The notes under the pieces: generated by a model
What the model was told of the DNA's origin: nothing
Databases searched by the model: none
The model's input: the letters and a program-made list of their open reading frames with translations, nothing else
Translations under genes and position numbers: made by a program
Shown here: piece by piece, positions 28,914-38,237 of the stretch
Layout of the letters: each line of letters opens with the position of its first letter
How positions within the stretch are numbered: position 1 is the first letter of the stretch
Assembly (NCBI GenBank): GCA_016718205.1
Contig: JADKEB010000031.1
Span: 372,001-436,000, forward strand
Reading direction: 5' to 3'
Length of the DNA stretch: 64,000 nt
Source: Saprospiraceae bacterium
GTDB taxonomy: Bacteria > Bacteroidota > Bacteroidia > Chitinophagales > Saprospiraceae

Positions 28914-28958
28914 AACATCTCCAGAATAACAAAGTCAAAATAACTCATCAAGATATTG

Positions 28959-29753
28959 TCACCTTTTCATCTTTAAAAATTTAACTCTTTCACGTGTCAA
29001 TTCAGGCTCATTGGTGGTGATATAATCAAATTTCTCTTTAAGGAAATAATTAATGTCATCTACATTATTGACAGTCCAGACATTGAGTATAAGGCCCAGA
29101 TCTTTAGCTTGTTTGATCCATTCCGGTCTTTTTTTAAATACTTGATGGTGGTAGTCTATCCCACTGATACCCAATGCCTTAATTTCTTCAGGAGATACAT
29201 CACCATTTAGGTATTGAGTTGTGACTTTTGGGTTGAGATGTACCAAAGTCTTAAGCATTTCTATGTCAAAACTGATATAGTCCACCATCTTTTGGGCTTT
29301 GAGGCGATTGACCTGTTGAAATACTATTTCTGCTATCTCTTTTGCCCTTTCTTTGCCCAGCTCTGATGGTTTGATTTCAAGTACGAGCCTTGTTTTTTTA
29401 TTTTTTTTCAGACCTGCCAGAATATATTCTTCCAGGGTTGGTATTTTTTCGCCATTTGCTAATCTATGGGTGAGTAATTCTTCATATCTGACTTTTTCTA
29501 TTTCAAGTCCGAAATATGTTGGGTCATGATTGACGACAGCAACATTATCTGCTGTCATCCGTACATCAAATTCAGACCCGGAACAACCTAATTGTATGGC
29601 GTATTTCAGAGAAGCGATGGAGTTTTCGGGCAATCCTTGCGACTTCCATGCGCCTCTGTGGGCTACTACGGGATTGTAAAAGCTCGTTTTGCTGATAAAG
29701 ACTAAGTTTAAACATAAAAGAAAGACAAAATTGTTGGATGATAGAAGAAACAT
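28959..29753 (-). CDS. Glycerophosphodiester phosphodiesterase, exported
   Basis: About 264 aa from the preferred ATG at 29753, which gives a proper signal sequence (MFLLSSNNFVFLLCLNLVFISKT). A longer frame to 29849 would overlap the neighbouring gene by 46 bp and precede the signal with 32 hydrophilic residues. GDPD motifs: VAHRGAWKSQGLPENS (catalytic His and Arg), SEFDVRMTADNVAVVNHDPT (metal-binding Glu/Asp and second His), VLEIKPS and late VWTVNNVDDINYFL. It hydrolyses glycerophosphodiesters to glycerol-3-phosphate plus alcohol, in the periplasm here. It converges on the GH30 gene and is transcribed in the same direction as the upstream two-gene module. Confidence 0.9.
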   Translation of the reverse strand: MFLLSSNNFVFLLCLNLVFISKTSFYNPVVAHRGAWKSQGLPENSIASLKYAIQLGCSGSEFDVRMTADNVAVVNHDPTYFGLEIEKVRYEELLTHRLANGEKIPTLEEYILAGLKKNKKTRLVLEIKPSELGKERAKEIAEIVFQQVNRLKAQKMVDYISFDIEMLKTLVHLNPKVTTQYLNGDVSPEEIKALGISGIDYHHQVFKKRPEWIKQAKDLGLILNVWTVNNVDDINYFLKEKFDYITTNEPELTRERVKFLKMKR

Positions 29754-29803
29754 AAGTTGATTGGTATAGAAACAAAATATTTTATATAGACTATTATTGG
29801 AAA

Positions 29804-30433
29804 TTAAAAATTTACTTTTTTCCTTGGAATGAAAAATCCTTTGATACAATTGAAGTTCCTAATGCAAATCTGTACATGATTTTTTAGTTGAATACCTGCT
29901 CCATCAAATGCAGGTCCACCTTCAGTAAAAATGCCTCTCACTGTATCAAATTTATTTAGTTCTGAGTATCCATACTGTTTTATTTGCAATTCGATTTCTT
30001 CCTCAATTTTTCTGTGTAAATATTGAATTACAGCACAATCCAACTCTCTTAATATCAAATCATTAAACTCGTCTTTAGGTAAGTTTTTATGTTTTGGTAA
30101 ATCTTTATCTGACAATTTTAATTCATCCTTCATTAAGTCATAATACTGAATTAGCAGATTAATGAAAGCAGAATCAGTAAAGTCCAAACAATTATTAAGT
30201 TGATATACAACTCCTACAACAGATGGGTTTACAATACTACCACGTTTTTTCTTATCTTTTGCCCTCAATAAAGCCCTTTCATAGTTGTTTTCCCATAAAT
30301 AAAACCCATGACAAAGCCAATCATATAACTCTTGGCTAGATTTTACCTTATCTGGTTGATTTACTAAATTATTCCTGACAGATTCATCACACCCATGAAA
30401 ACCAATCATTAAATTAGGTCTGTCCCTATACAT
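29804..30433 (-). CDS. ADP-ribosyltransferase-like protein, probable toxin of a two-gene module
   Basis: 209 aa, no signal peptide, so cytoplasmic. The N-terminus reads LMIGFHGCDESVRNNLV and then YDWLCHGFYLWENNYERALLRAKD. This His...Gly-Phe-Tyr-(n)-Ala spacing recalls DUF3990-type and other ADP-ribosyltransferase folds (H13, Y45), with TEGGPAFDGAG (Glu171) and VQICIRN near the C-terminus as a possible third catalytic element. The fold assignment is inference from motif shape. Its ATG overlaps by one base the stop of a 57-aa gene (TGATG), the classic layout of a coupled antitoxin-toxin pair. Neighbours on both sides are unrelated housekeeping genes, as expected for a small mobile cassette. Target unknown. 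Confidence 0.65.
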   Translation of the reverse strand: MYRDRPNLMIGFHGCDESVRNNLVNQPDKVKSSQELYDWLCHGFYLWENNYERALLRAKDKKKRGSIVNPSVVGVVYQLNNCLDFTDSAFINLLIQYYDLMKDELKLSDKDLPKHKNLPKDEFNDLILRELDCAVIQYLHRKIEEEIELQIKQYGYSELNKFDTVRGIFTEGGPAFDGAGIQLKNHVQICIRNFNCIKGFFIPRKKVNF

Positions 30434-30606
30434 CAGTGAGTACTTACCACAATTTTTTCTAAGTTACTATATTGCTTTGTAAAATCGCCTTTTCTATCCA
30501 ATATTTTTGCGGACTGCAAAGAAGCAATCGCCTTTTCCTTATCCTTATTTTCTCCTTTAAGTTTTTTGGCAAGGGCAGATAAAAGTTTTATTTGATTTGA
30601 TTCCAT
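30433..30606 (-). CDS. 57-aa small protein, putative antitoxin or partner of the ART-like protein
   Basis: A short gene of 57 codons. It reads MESNQIKLLSALAKKL..., then KAIASLQSAKILDRKGDF and ends YSNLEKIVVSTH: highly charged, helical, with a short motif (SLQSAKILDRKGDF) that I recall in similar small Bacteroidota proteins placed before GFHGCDES-type proteins. The stop TGA shares its A with the ATG of the downstream gene (TGATG), so translation is coupled. Small size, first position and coupling fit an antitoxin, but there is no recognised DNA-binding fold. The family is unnamed to my knowledge. Confidence 0.7.
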   Translation of the reverse strand: MESNQIKLLSALAKKLKGENKDKEKAIASLQSAKILDRKGDFTKQYSNLEKIVVSTH

Positions 30607-30668
30607 TAAATATGCTTTATAAACAGAAAAAACAATTTTAACATCTAATTAGTTCAAATGTAAGTAAA

Positions 30669-31943
30669 TTATACCCAATCTATTTGAATCATGTGTTTGT
30701 TTTTTTTACCATTTTCTACCAAGATGTAATTACCTAGGAGCAAATTGTTTTTAAAAAAAGTAAATTCGTCAGTTGGTATTTTTATTTTGTTTATTGAAAT
30801 AGCATTACTTTGAATCGCTCTTCTCATTTCAGACTTTGAAGAAAAAATATCAGTCATCTCCAAGATTTCATAAATATTTAGGACCTCTCCGCCAAGCTTA
30901 TATTTAGAAGTACTTGGTATTTCTTCGAATACAGTCATCAATTCATCACTAGACATTGAATTAAGCATGTCAGCATCCGCATCTTTGCTAAATAATACTT
31001 TACTCACAGCCATGACAGATTCATAATCACTGTCCGAGTGCACACGTCTTGTAAGCTCTTCAGCCAAAATGGCCTTTAATGCACGCGGATCATCTTTGTA
31101 CTGAGATTCCAAATCTTCAATTTCAGCTTTTGACTTTAATGTAAAGTAACGCATAAATTTCGGCAGGTCCCTGTCATCGCAATTGATCCAAAACTGGTAA
31201 AACCTGTATGCAGAAGTAAGTTTAGCGTCCAACCATATATTTCCTTGTTCCGACTTGCCAAATTTTGTACCATCCGCTTTTGTGAGAAGTGGGGTAGTGA
31301 CTGCATATGCTTTACCATCGATATTTCTTCTGATAAACTCAGTCCCGGAAGTGATATTTCCCCATTGGTCAGATCCACCCATTTGTACTAAACAATTGTA
31401 TTTTGTATAAAGTACCTGAAAATCATAGGATTGTAACAATTGGTAGCTGAATTCAGTGAATGAAAGTCCGCTTTCAAGCCTGTTTTTTACGGAGTCTTTG
31501 GACATCATATAGCTTACTGTGAGGGTCTTTCCGACATCTCTTAGAAAATCAAGCACATTCATCTCTCTGTAGAAGTCATGATTATTGACTATCACTGCAG
31601 CATTCGGACCTTCAAAATCAAGGAATTTTTTTATTTGTTCTTTCTGAAAAGATAAATTACTATCCAGCTCATCATACGATTTCAGTTCCCGCTCTTTGTC
31701 TTTTCCTGATGGATCACCAATCCTTCCCGTAGCTCCACCCATCAGTACGATAGGGGTATGACCAGAAAGTTGAAATAACTTCAGAAGCATGATCTGTACA
31801 TAATTACCGATGGTCATGCTTGGGGCTGTAGGGTCAAATCCAATGTATCCGGTGATTTTGCCGTCTTTAAGTACTTCTGCTACCCCTGGTGTCATATCAT
31901 GAAGCATGCCTCTCCACTCCAGCTCTTCGATAAAATTTAACAT
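30669..31943 (-). CDS. tyrS: Tyrosyl-tRNA synthetase
   Basis: 424 aa, normal length for bacterial TyrS. Class I signatures: GFDPTAPSMTIGNYVQ (HIGH-type motif, here MTIGN), GGATGRIGDPSGKDKER, the tyrosine-binding YQLLQSYDFQVL and QMGGSDQWGNITSG, and the KMSKS equivalent KADGTKFGKSEQG. A C-terminal S4-like RNA-binding domain covers about residues 355-424 (ILEMTDIFSSKSEMRRAIQSNAISIN). It charges tRNA-Tyr in the cytoplasm. It is monocistronic, 62 bp upstream of the small-protein/ART-like module on the same strand, which may share its transcript. Confidence 0.97.
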   Translation of the reverse strand: MLNFIEELEWRGMLHDMTPGVAEVLKDGKITGYIGFDPTAPSMTIGNYVQIMLLKLFQLSGHTPIVLMGGATGRIGDPSGKDKERELKSYDELDSNLSFQKEQIKKFLDFEGPNAAVIVNNHDFYREMNVLDFLRDVGKTLTVSYMMSKDSVKNRLESGLSFTEFSYQLLQSYDFQVLYTKYNCLVQMGGSDQWGNITSGTEFIRRNIDGKAYAVTTPLLTKADGTKFGKSEQGNIWLDAKLTSAYRFYQFWINCDDRDLPKFMRYFTLKSKAEIEDLESQYKDDPRALKAILAEELTRRVHSDSDYESVMAVSKVLFSKDADADMLNSMSSDELMTVFEEIPSTSKYKLGGEVLNIYEILEMTDIFSSKSEMRRAIQSNAISINKIKIPTDEFTFFKNNLLLGNYILVENGKKNKHMIQIDWV

Positions 31944-32054
31944 AAAAAACTAATTACCTTCTGTTTGATGAATGATTACGAGTGAAATCTTCGTATTTTT
32001 GCAATTTTGAGCTACAAAAGTAGGTTATTTAGGCGAATTATTCGGAAAGATTGA

Positions 32055-33356
32055 ATGAATATTGAACATTTTATCGCTAAAAGGATAGCGACCACCAATT
32101 CCAATACATTTACAAGGGTTATCATAAGAATAGCCATTGTTGCCATCGCTATCAGCCTTTCGGTGATGATACTGACTACTTCTGTGATTTCAGGGTTCAA
32201 AAGTGAGATCACCAATAAAATCTTCGGTTTTTGGGGACATATTCATATTACGGACAATAATATAAACAGAACTTTTGAACTTGTACCTATTAATAAGGAT
32301 GAAAAACAATACGATGATATCAGGGAAATCAAATATGTAGAATATCAGGAACCACTTGAAATTGCCGGGTTTAAATTCAAAGATAAGGCCGTAGAAAAAC
32401 GTACCCTAGGAGGAGTGAAAGGTGTACATCCTTACATTATGGTACCATGTCTGCTCAGTACAAAAGAACAATTTCATGGCATGTTTCTCAAAGGAGTAGA
32501 TGCTGATTATGAATGGAATACCCTGAAATCTTTCATCATAGACGGATTACCCATTCAATATCAAAAAGATACATCTTCTTCTGAAATTTTGATATCAAAA
32601 AACATTGCATCCAAAATGATGCTGAAGACTGGTCAAAAAGTGGTCTTAAGCTTTTTGAGAGACAATCAGCAGTTAAAAAGAAGATTTGAAATTTCCGGTA
32701 TTTACAATACGGGAATGGAAGAATATGATAAGAAATTCGGGGTAGTGGATATTCGGAAATTGCAGGAAATTCTGGGATGGAATGAAGGGGATGTTCAAGG
32801 CATGGAGATAACATTAGAAAACAATAAGGACATGGACATTATTTCTGATTATGTTTACTACGAAGTGGTTCCCCAAAAATACTACGCAGAATCCATAAGA
32901 TCTAAGTGGCCCTCCATATTTGAGTGGCTCGATCTTCAGGATATAAACGAAAAAATAATCCTTCAGCTGATGATTGTGGTTGCCATTATCAATATGATCA
33001 CCGTATTACTGATTTTGATCCTAGAAAGAACACAAATGATAGGTACACTCAAGTCTTTAGGCATGCACAATTGGGGTATCAGAAAAATATTTTTGTATAA
33101 CGCAGCTTATATTGTTGGGTATGGATTGCTGATAGGTAATATTTTGGGTCTTGGTATTGCTTTTGCACAAAAGTATCTTAAATTTATAAAATTGGATGAA
33201 GCCAACTATTACATGGACACCGCCCCGATTCAGATCGATCCGTTGACCATTATTATACTAAACGTTTCTACTTTAATCATCACAGTTTTTGCATTGGTCA
33301 TACCCACGATGCTTGTGACTAAAATCAGTCCTGTAAAAGCATTAAGGTTTGAATAG
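32055..33356 (+). CDS. ABC transporter permease, FtsX/LolE-like
   Basis: 433 aa with one N-terminal membrane helix (IAIVAIAISLSVMILTTSVISGF), a periplasmic domain of about 220 residues, and three C-terminal helices (about 305-430), the MacB/LolCE/FtsX layout. MNIEHFIAKRIATTNSNTFTRVIIRI is the usual start of LolC/E-type permeases in Bacteroidota. ERTQMIGTLKSLGMHNWGIRKIFLYNAAYI is the coupling segment that contacts the ATPase. Probable role: lipoprotein release from the inner membrane. No ATPase is next to it, so it must pair with one encoded elsewhere. It heads a rightward group with the HExxH protein and ung. Confidence 0.85.
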   Translation: MNIEHFIAKRIATTNSNTFTRVIIRIAIVAIAISLSVMILTTSVISGFKSEITNKIFGFWGHIHITDNNINRTFELVPINKDEKQYDDIREIKYVEYQEPLEIAGFKFKDKAVEKRTLGGVKGVHPYIMVPCLLSTKEQFHGMFLKGVDADYEWNTLKSFIIDGLPIQYQKDTSSSEILISKNIASKMMLKTGQKVVLSFLRDNQQLKRRFEISGIYNTGMEEYDKKFGVVDIRKLQEILGWNEGDVQGMEITLENNKDMDIISDYVYYEVVPQKYYAESIRSKWPSIFEWLDLQDINEKIILQLMIVVAIINMITVLLILILERTQMIGTLKSLGMHNWGIRKIFLYNAAYIVGYGLLIGNILGLGIAFAQKYLKFIKLDEANYYMDTAPIQIDPLTIIILNVSTLIITVFALVIPTMLVTKISPVKALRFE

Positions 33357-33358
33357 AT

Positions 33359-34030
33359 ATGGATTTAGCAGACATCATCTTACTTTTTCCCCAAAGGTTC
33401 AGGCGGCTACTGATTCATTTTGCTTCCCTGTTTTTTAAAAGCACACATCACCCTTGTAAACCTGCAGGGCTAAATGAATGGTTTGTTGATACTATCTTTT
33501 ATGTAATGGATTTAGTAGGCATAGCTGAGATACATCAATTTGGGACAAGATTATTTAAGTGGAATATCCGCAAGTTGAATGAAGATGAACTGGCTTTAGG
33601 GAAAAGATTATTTGCTGATGCGATTGACTTCAGTAAAGTAAGAGTGGATGATAAAGCAGTTATAGGGATGAAGACTATAGCTGTGGCTTATGTGAGTTTT
33701 AATACTATAAATTATCGTTACAAAGTCAGCAAAGAAATATTTGTTCATGAGTTGGTACATATCTGGCAATATCAAAAATTTGGTAGTGTCTATATTTACA
33801 GGGCGATGAAAGCTCAAAAAAGTAAGGAAGGCTACGACTATGGGGGTGTAGAAAACCTTTACAAAAGGATGTTGGACAATGACAGTCTTATGGATTTTAA
33901 TTTTGAACAACAGGCTGAGATTGTAGAGGACTATTACCGGTTGATGAAAAACCCAGCAAGCTTTCATCCAATGCTGCAAAGTGTTTATACATATTTTGTA
34001 AATAAAATTGTAAAAAATGATAAATTATGA
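33359..34030 (+). CDS. HExxH-containing protein of unknown function
   Basis: 223 aa, no signal peptide. A single motif stands out: EIFVHELVHIWQYQKFGSVYIY, an HExxH zinc-binding pattern like that of DUF4157-type proteins. A downstream Glu or His ligand (EQQAEIVEDYYRL) could complete a gluzincin-like site. The N-terminus (FPQRFRRLLIHFASLFF) may be membrane-associated. It starts 2 bp after the permease stop and overlaps ung by 4 bp, so it is translated as part of the permease-ung operon. I do not know the function; peptidase activity is only suggested by HExxH. Confidence 0.7.
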   Translation: MDLADIILLFPQRFRRLLIHFASLFFKSTHHPCKPAGLNEWFVDTIFYVMDLVGIAEIHQFGTRLFKWNIRKLNEDELALGKRLFADAIDFSKVRVDDKAVIGMKTIAVAYVSFNTINYRYKVSKEIFVHELVHIWQYQKFGSVYIYRAMKAQKSKEGYDYGGVENLYKRMLDNDSLMDFNFEQQAEIVEDYYRLMKNPASFHPMLQSVYTYFVNKIVKNDKL

Positions 34031-34704
34031 ACCCTGAATCAGTTCAGATTAGTCCCACATGGAGGGAAGCGTTAAAAGATGAGTTTTTATCACCCTATTT
34101 TGATCAGCTTGCTGAAAGATTGAAGGTGGATAAAGTTCAGGGCAAAACGGTTTTTCCTCCGGGGTATTTGATTTTTAATGCCTTCAACAGTGTATCTCCT
34201 TCAGAAGTGAAGGTCGTCATCATAGGTCAGGACCCTTATCATAATCCCGGAGAAGCTATGGGATTGAGCTTTTCAGTACCGAAAGGCGTCAGTGTTCCAC
34301 CATCTTTAAAAAATATATATAAAGAATTGGCTTCCGATACTGGATTTAAAATTCCTGATCATGGTGACTTGACACCATGGACTCAACAAGGAGTATTTCT
34401 GCTCAATGCTGTTTTGACAGTTGAGAAAAACAAGCCTGCATCCCACAGAGACTATGGTTGGCAGTCCTTTACGGATCATACTATACAGCACCTTTCAACC
34501 CAGTATGAAAATATTGCCTTTATCCTGTGGGGAAATTTTGCTAAAAACAAAAAATCATTAATCGACGGCAACAAACATCTGGTTCTGGAATCTGCTCATC
34601 CATCACCACTGGCAGGCAATGCATTTCAGGGATGTAAACATTTCAGTAAAGCAAACCAATATCTGATCTCTGTGGGCAAATCACCCATAAATTGGCAAAT
34701 CTAG
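34027..34704 (+). CDS. ung: Uracil-DNA glycosylase, family 1
   Basis: 225 aa, standard length. Catalytic water-activating loop VVIIGQDPYHNPGEAMG (Asp69), GVFLLNAVLTVEKNKPASH (uracil pocket), ILWGNFAKNK and the DNA-intercalation loop SAHPSPLAG are all present. The enzyme excises uracil from DNA as the first step of base-excision repair. The start overlaps the preceding stop (ATGA). All key residues look intact. Confidence 0.97.
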   Translation: MNPESVQISPTWREALKDEFLSPYFDQLAERLKVDKVQGKTVFPPGYLIFNAFNSVSPSEVKVVIIGQDPYHNPGEAMGLSFSVPKGVSVPPSLKNIYKELASDTGFKIPDHGDLTPWTQQGVFLLNAVLTVEKNKPASHRDYGWQSFTDHTIQHLSTQYENIAFILWGNFAKNKKSLIDGNKHLVLESAHPSPLAGNAFQGCKHFSKANQYLISVGKSPINWQI

Positions 34705-34878
34705 TAAAAAAGCACACAAATTTATTTGTCATATGGCTTTTTGTAGGCTAAGAATTACCCTAATGTATGGCATCGCAGTTGCAAACTGCAACAATCTGGG
34801 GTGTAATATCGATTTATTACATTTGGATGAAAGTGTAATTGATTTTTATTTTTAAGGGTGACAAAGTAGAATTATTTA

Positions 34879-35880
34879 TCAACGAAGTTTAACTCTCATC
34901 AAATAGTTATGTGCCGTCATGTACAAATAACTTTCATCATGATCCAATGCACAATTGGCAGTGGCATATCCTGTATTAAAAGTACCTAAATGCCTTCCAT
35001 CCGGACTGAAAACCAATACGCCACGCGGGCCGGTAGCAAAAATATAGCCTTTGGAACTGATTTTCATCCCATCAGGCAATCCCTTCTGAGTTGCCACCAT
35101 CGATGTTTTATCTGCAAATACAGCACTGGAAATAATGTTTTTGTTTTGATCAAATTGGTACTTCATCCATATGGCTTTTTCAGGATCTGAATTTGCTACA
35201 TACAAGATCTTTTCATCAGGGCTCAATGCTATACCATTTGGTCGTGTCAGAGTGCTATCAATAAGTGAAACTACTCCTTCTTTGGTGAGCTTGTACACTC
35301 CATTGAATCCCAATTCTTTGATACTGTCCTGATCTTGTCCTGGTAATCCATACGGTGGATCTGTAAAATATATGTCACCATTTTTTGCTATATGCAGATC
35401 ATTTGGACTGTTAAATTTTTTACCATTAAATTGTTGTGCAAGGAATTGAAAACTGTCTTTTGGTGATGATAATGCAGTTAACATTTTTGCTACCACCCGA
35501 TTTCCATGCTGACAAAGTATAAGTTCATTATTGGCATTCAGGGCAAGGCCATTGGCACCTTCTGTACCACCTCGGGTATCATTTATAGTAAATCCGGAAG
35601 GGTATAAGTATAGCTTCTTCCCATTTTTTTCATCCCAGGAATATATTTTATTTTCAGGAACATCAGTAAAAATGAGCATATTTTCTGATTTCAACCATAA
35701 TGGTCCCTCTGACCAGCTAAAACCATCGGCTAATACCTCAATGGCGGATGATGTGTCAACAATTGTTAACATTTCAGGATCAAATACTTCTATTTTTTGA
35801 ATGGAATTTAATTCATTGTTTTTGTTTGTCCTACATGATAATAAAACAAAAAGTAAAAGCAATACTTGTATGGTTTTCAT
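34879..35880 (-). CDS. SMP-30/gluconolactonase-family lipoprotein
   Basis: About 333 aa; the ATG at 35880 is preferred over one two codons upstream because it gives the common MKTIQVLLLLFVLLSC lipoprotein signal. It is a six-bladed beta-propeller: EVLADGFSWSEGPLWL, FTDVPENKIYSWDEKNG, GANGLALNANNELILCQHG, KFNSPNDLHIAKNGDIYFTDPPYGL, RPNGIALSPDEKILYVANSD and a closing blade ALDHDESYLYMTA. The metal-binding Glu (SEGP) and Asn/Asp residues (SPNDL, RPNGIALSPD) of the SMP-30 family are kept. Probable activity is hydrolysis of a sugar lactone in the periplasm. It is monocistronic. Confidence 0.88.
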   Translation of the reverse strand: MKTIQVLLLLFVLLSCRTNKNNELNSIQKIEVFDPEMLTIVDTSSAIEVLADGFSWSEGPLWLKSENMLIFTDVPENKIYSWDEKNGKKLYLYPSGFTINDTRGGTEGANGLALNANNELILCQHGNRVVAKMLTALSSPKDSFQFLAQQFNGKKFNSPNDLHIAKNGDIYFTDPPYGLPGQDQDSIKELGFNGVYKLTKEGVVSLIDSTLTRPNGIALSPDEKILYVANSDPEKAIWMKYQFDQNKNIISSAVFADKTSMVATQKGLPDGMKISSKGYIFATGPRGVLVFSPDGRHLGTFNTGYATANCALDHDESYLYMTAHNYLMRVKLR

Positions 35881-35916
35881 ATACATTTTTATTCGAATTT
35901 TTGAGATTTTACTTTG

Positions 35917-36825
35917 CTATTTTTGAGAATCTTCCGGTTTGGAAGCCTTAATTTTTTCAGCAAAAAGATGCAATTTCCACATATTGAACATAGAAATAGA
36001 TGGATTTTCAGATAGCATATTATTCTGAATTTTAATTTTTATTTTAGAATAAGTCCACTCAAATGAACTGAGTAAACCGTAGTTTTTAAGATATTCATAT
36101 CCTTTGGTCAGTCTTGTGTTTATATCCGGAAATTTCAAATAGATCTTTACAAGGTTATCAATTGCATTTTCGGTTTTTTTGATAAATACAGTATTAACTT
36201 CGAGCCCGTCATGTATAGTAGGATTATTGATATGCATTATTTTGAAGCCAGCCAGTTGTAGCCTTCTGGAGTACAATAAGTCTTCATAGCCATAACCTTC
36301 TACAGACTCGTCAAACATATGTTTTGCAAATATTTTCTGTGGCAAAAAAAAATTATTGGACTGAAAATTTAGCCATGGATTTTTAGACCTTTTTTTAGCA
36401 GGTAAAGCTTCTTTTTTTGTTCCATATTTCCAATGAAGGATTTTCTTTTTTGATTTTGGAGTTTGTGTTGAGTATGTTCTGCCGCCATATATGACAGTAT
36501 CTTCTATGGCATGATCGATGTATTTTTTTATAAAATCTTTAGATTTGATCACCGTATCACCATCCAAAAATAATAAATACTCAAAATAAGCTGCTTTGCC
36601 CAACCAGTTTCTGATTCGGCTTCGTCCCAGATTTTCAGGTATTTCAGTGTAATTTATGTCAATTTTAAACGCAAGTTCCTTATTCAAATCTTTATACCTT
36701 TGTTCTGATAAATCATCAAAACAAAGGATTTGATGCCTGATTTTCAGCTTGTTGCATTGTTTGGACAAGGTGTAAACCAAAGGTCTGACATCTTGATTGT
36801 ATATAGGGATAAGGATAGAAATCAT
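35917..36825 (-). CDS. Glycosyltransferase family 2
   Basis: 302 aa, cytoplasmic. GT-A fold start MISILIPIYNQDVRPLVYTL, then NLGRSRIRNWLGKAAYFEYLLFLDGDTVI with the DxD-type motif DGD that binds the nucleotide-sugar metal. ESVEGYGYEDLLYSRRL matches the usual acceptor-side GxGxED motif of GT2 enzymes. The donor and acceptor are unknown; there are no other envelope-polysaccharide genes beside it. It shares its strand with the lactonase-like gene downstream (37 bp gap) and may be co-transcribed with it. Confidence 0.88.
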   Translation of the reverse strand: MISILIPIYNQDVRPLVYTLSKQCNKLKIRHQILCFDDLSEQRYKDLNKELAFKIDINYTEIPENLGRSRIRNWLGKAAYFEYLLFLDGDTVIKSKDFIKKYIDHAIEDTVIYGGRTYSTQTPKSKKKILHWKYGTKKEALPAKKRSKNPWLNFQSNNFFLPQKIFAKHMFDESVEGYGYEDLLYSRRLQLAGFKIMHINNPTIHDGLEVNTVFIKKTENAIDNLVKIYLKFPDINTRLTKGYEYLKNYGLLSSFEWTYSKIKIKIQNNMLSENPSISMFNMWKLHLFAEKIKASKPEDSQK

Positions 36826-36915
36826 CTTATTGTACCTGCAAATTGATGCGTAAAGTTATGATTTTTTAACCTTAAACATCCTTTGTTTTTTTGTGTTTCA
36901 TTACAAACTTAATTT

Positions 36916-38109
36916 ATGCTGACAAATTCAGATCCAGAATTTATGCTTAAAGCACCAGGCCTTTCCATTGAACTAAGGACCATAGCTGAAAAAGTCTGTA
37001 ATGGCGAAAGAATATCTAATGAAGATGCTTTGTTGTTGTTCAATGAGGGCAGTATTTCATTTACCGGAGGATTAGCAAACTTTATCCGTGAAAAAAAACA
37101 TGGCAATAATACTTATTTCAATAGAAATTTTCATTTGGAGCCTACCAATGTGTGTCTCTACACCTGTACTTTTTGTTCATATTCCAGATTGATCAAAAAA
37201 AGAGAAGATGGATGGGAGTATACCCACGACGAAATGATGGAAATGATCAGGAAATACGATGATCTGCCTGTGACCGAAGTGCATATAGTTGGAGGTGTTT
37301 TGCCGCAATATGATGTAAAGTTTTATACGAATTTGTTTAAAGCTATCAAACAGCATAGGCCAGAGCTTCATATCAAAGCATTGACTCCGGTAGAGTATCA
37401 TTACATGTTTAAAAAAGAAAAAATATCTTATGAAGAAGGTATGCAGCTGATGAAAGATGCAGGACTGGATTCTATGCCCGGTGGTGGTGCTGAAATTTTC
37501 CATCCTGAGATAAGAGATCAGATAGCCGGCGGCAAATGTAGCGGAGACCAATGGCTAAGGATTCATGAGATATGGCACGGGTATGGCTGCAAATCCAACG
37601 CCACCATGCTGTATGGTCATATCGAAAAATATTGGCATAGAGTCGATCATCTTGATCAATTGAGGCAATTGCAGGATAAAACAAATGGTTTTCAAACATT
37701 TATCCCTTTGAAGTTTAGAAATGAAAATAATCAATTGTCTCACATCCCTGAAGTTTCATCTGTTGAAGATCTCCGCAATTACGCTATTTCAAGAATTTAT
37801 TTAGACAATTTTGATCACATAAAAGCATATTGGCCTATGATTGGCAGGGATATGGCCCAATTGTCATTGGCTTTTGGAGTTGATGATATAGATGGTACTA
37901 TAGATGATACCACAAAAATATACTCTATGGCGGGAAGTGAAGAACAAAATCCGGCACTCACCACAGAGCAGCTCGTTAAGCTGATAAAAAGGGTAGGGCG
38001 CAGACCCATCGAACGTGACACGCTTTATAACATCATCCAGGACTATTCAGCATTTGAATTCCAGGATGATCAGGAATACAAGGGTTATGTTTCCTTACCT
38101 GTTGTATAA
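36916..38109 (+). CDS. mqnE: Aminofutalosine synthase (radical SAM)
   Basis: 397 aa. The radical SAM cluster motif is in HLEPTNVCLYTCTFCSYSR (CxxxCxxC). VTEVHIVGGVLP binds SAM, and the MqnE-type GLDSMPGGGAEIFHPEIR follows. Length and these motifs fit aminofutalosine synthase rather than the paralogous MqnC cyclase. The enzyme joins 3-[(1-carboxyvinyl)oxy]benzoate to SAM-derived adenosine, making 6-amino-6-deoxyfutalosine for menaquinone. The organism therefore probably uses the futalosine route. The other mqn genes are not in the window. Confidence 0.92.
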   Translation: MLTNSDPEFMLKAPGLSIELRTIAEKVCNGERISNEDALLLFNEGSISFTGGLANFIREKKHGNNTYFNRNFHLEPTNVCLYTCTFCSYSRLIKKREDGWEYTHDEMMEMIRKYDDLPVTEVHIVGGVLPQYDVKFYTNLFKAIKQHRPELHIKALTPVEYHYMFKKEKISYEEGMQLMKDAGLDSMPGGGAEIFHPEIRDQIAGGKCSGDQWLRIHEIWHGYGCKSNATMLYGHIEKYWHRVDHLDQLRQLQDKTNGFQTFIPLKFRNENNQLSHIPEVSSVEDLRNYAISRIYLDNFDHIKAYWPMIGRDMAQLSLAFGVDDIDGTIDDTTKIYSMAGSEEQNPALTTEQLVKLIKRVGRRPIERDTLYNIIQDYSAFEFQDDQEYKGYVSLPVV

Positions 38110-38237
38110 TAATTCTTTGTTGATGGAGTGATTAACGTAGATTTTCATCGAATGTGGTTGTATTTTTTTTAAAAAAGTGTTCATAAATTACATACATATT
38201 ATATTAATTTATAATTTGTGCCAAAATATGTATTATT

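Noticed and set aside
29754..29849. N-terminal extension of the GDPD protein
   Set aside because: The extension overlaps the ADP-ribosyltransferase-like gene and precedes a clean signal peptide at 29753.
36916..38109. Cyclic dehypoxanthinyl futalosine synthase (MqnC)
   Set aside because: The PGGGAEIF motif and the length fit MqnE better; both are radical SAM proteins of the same pathway.
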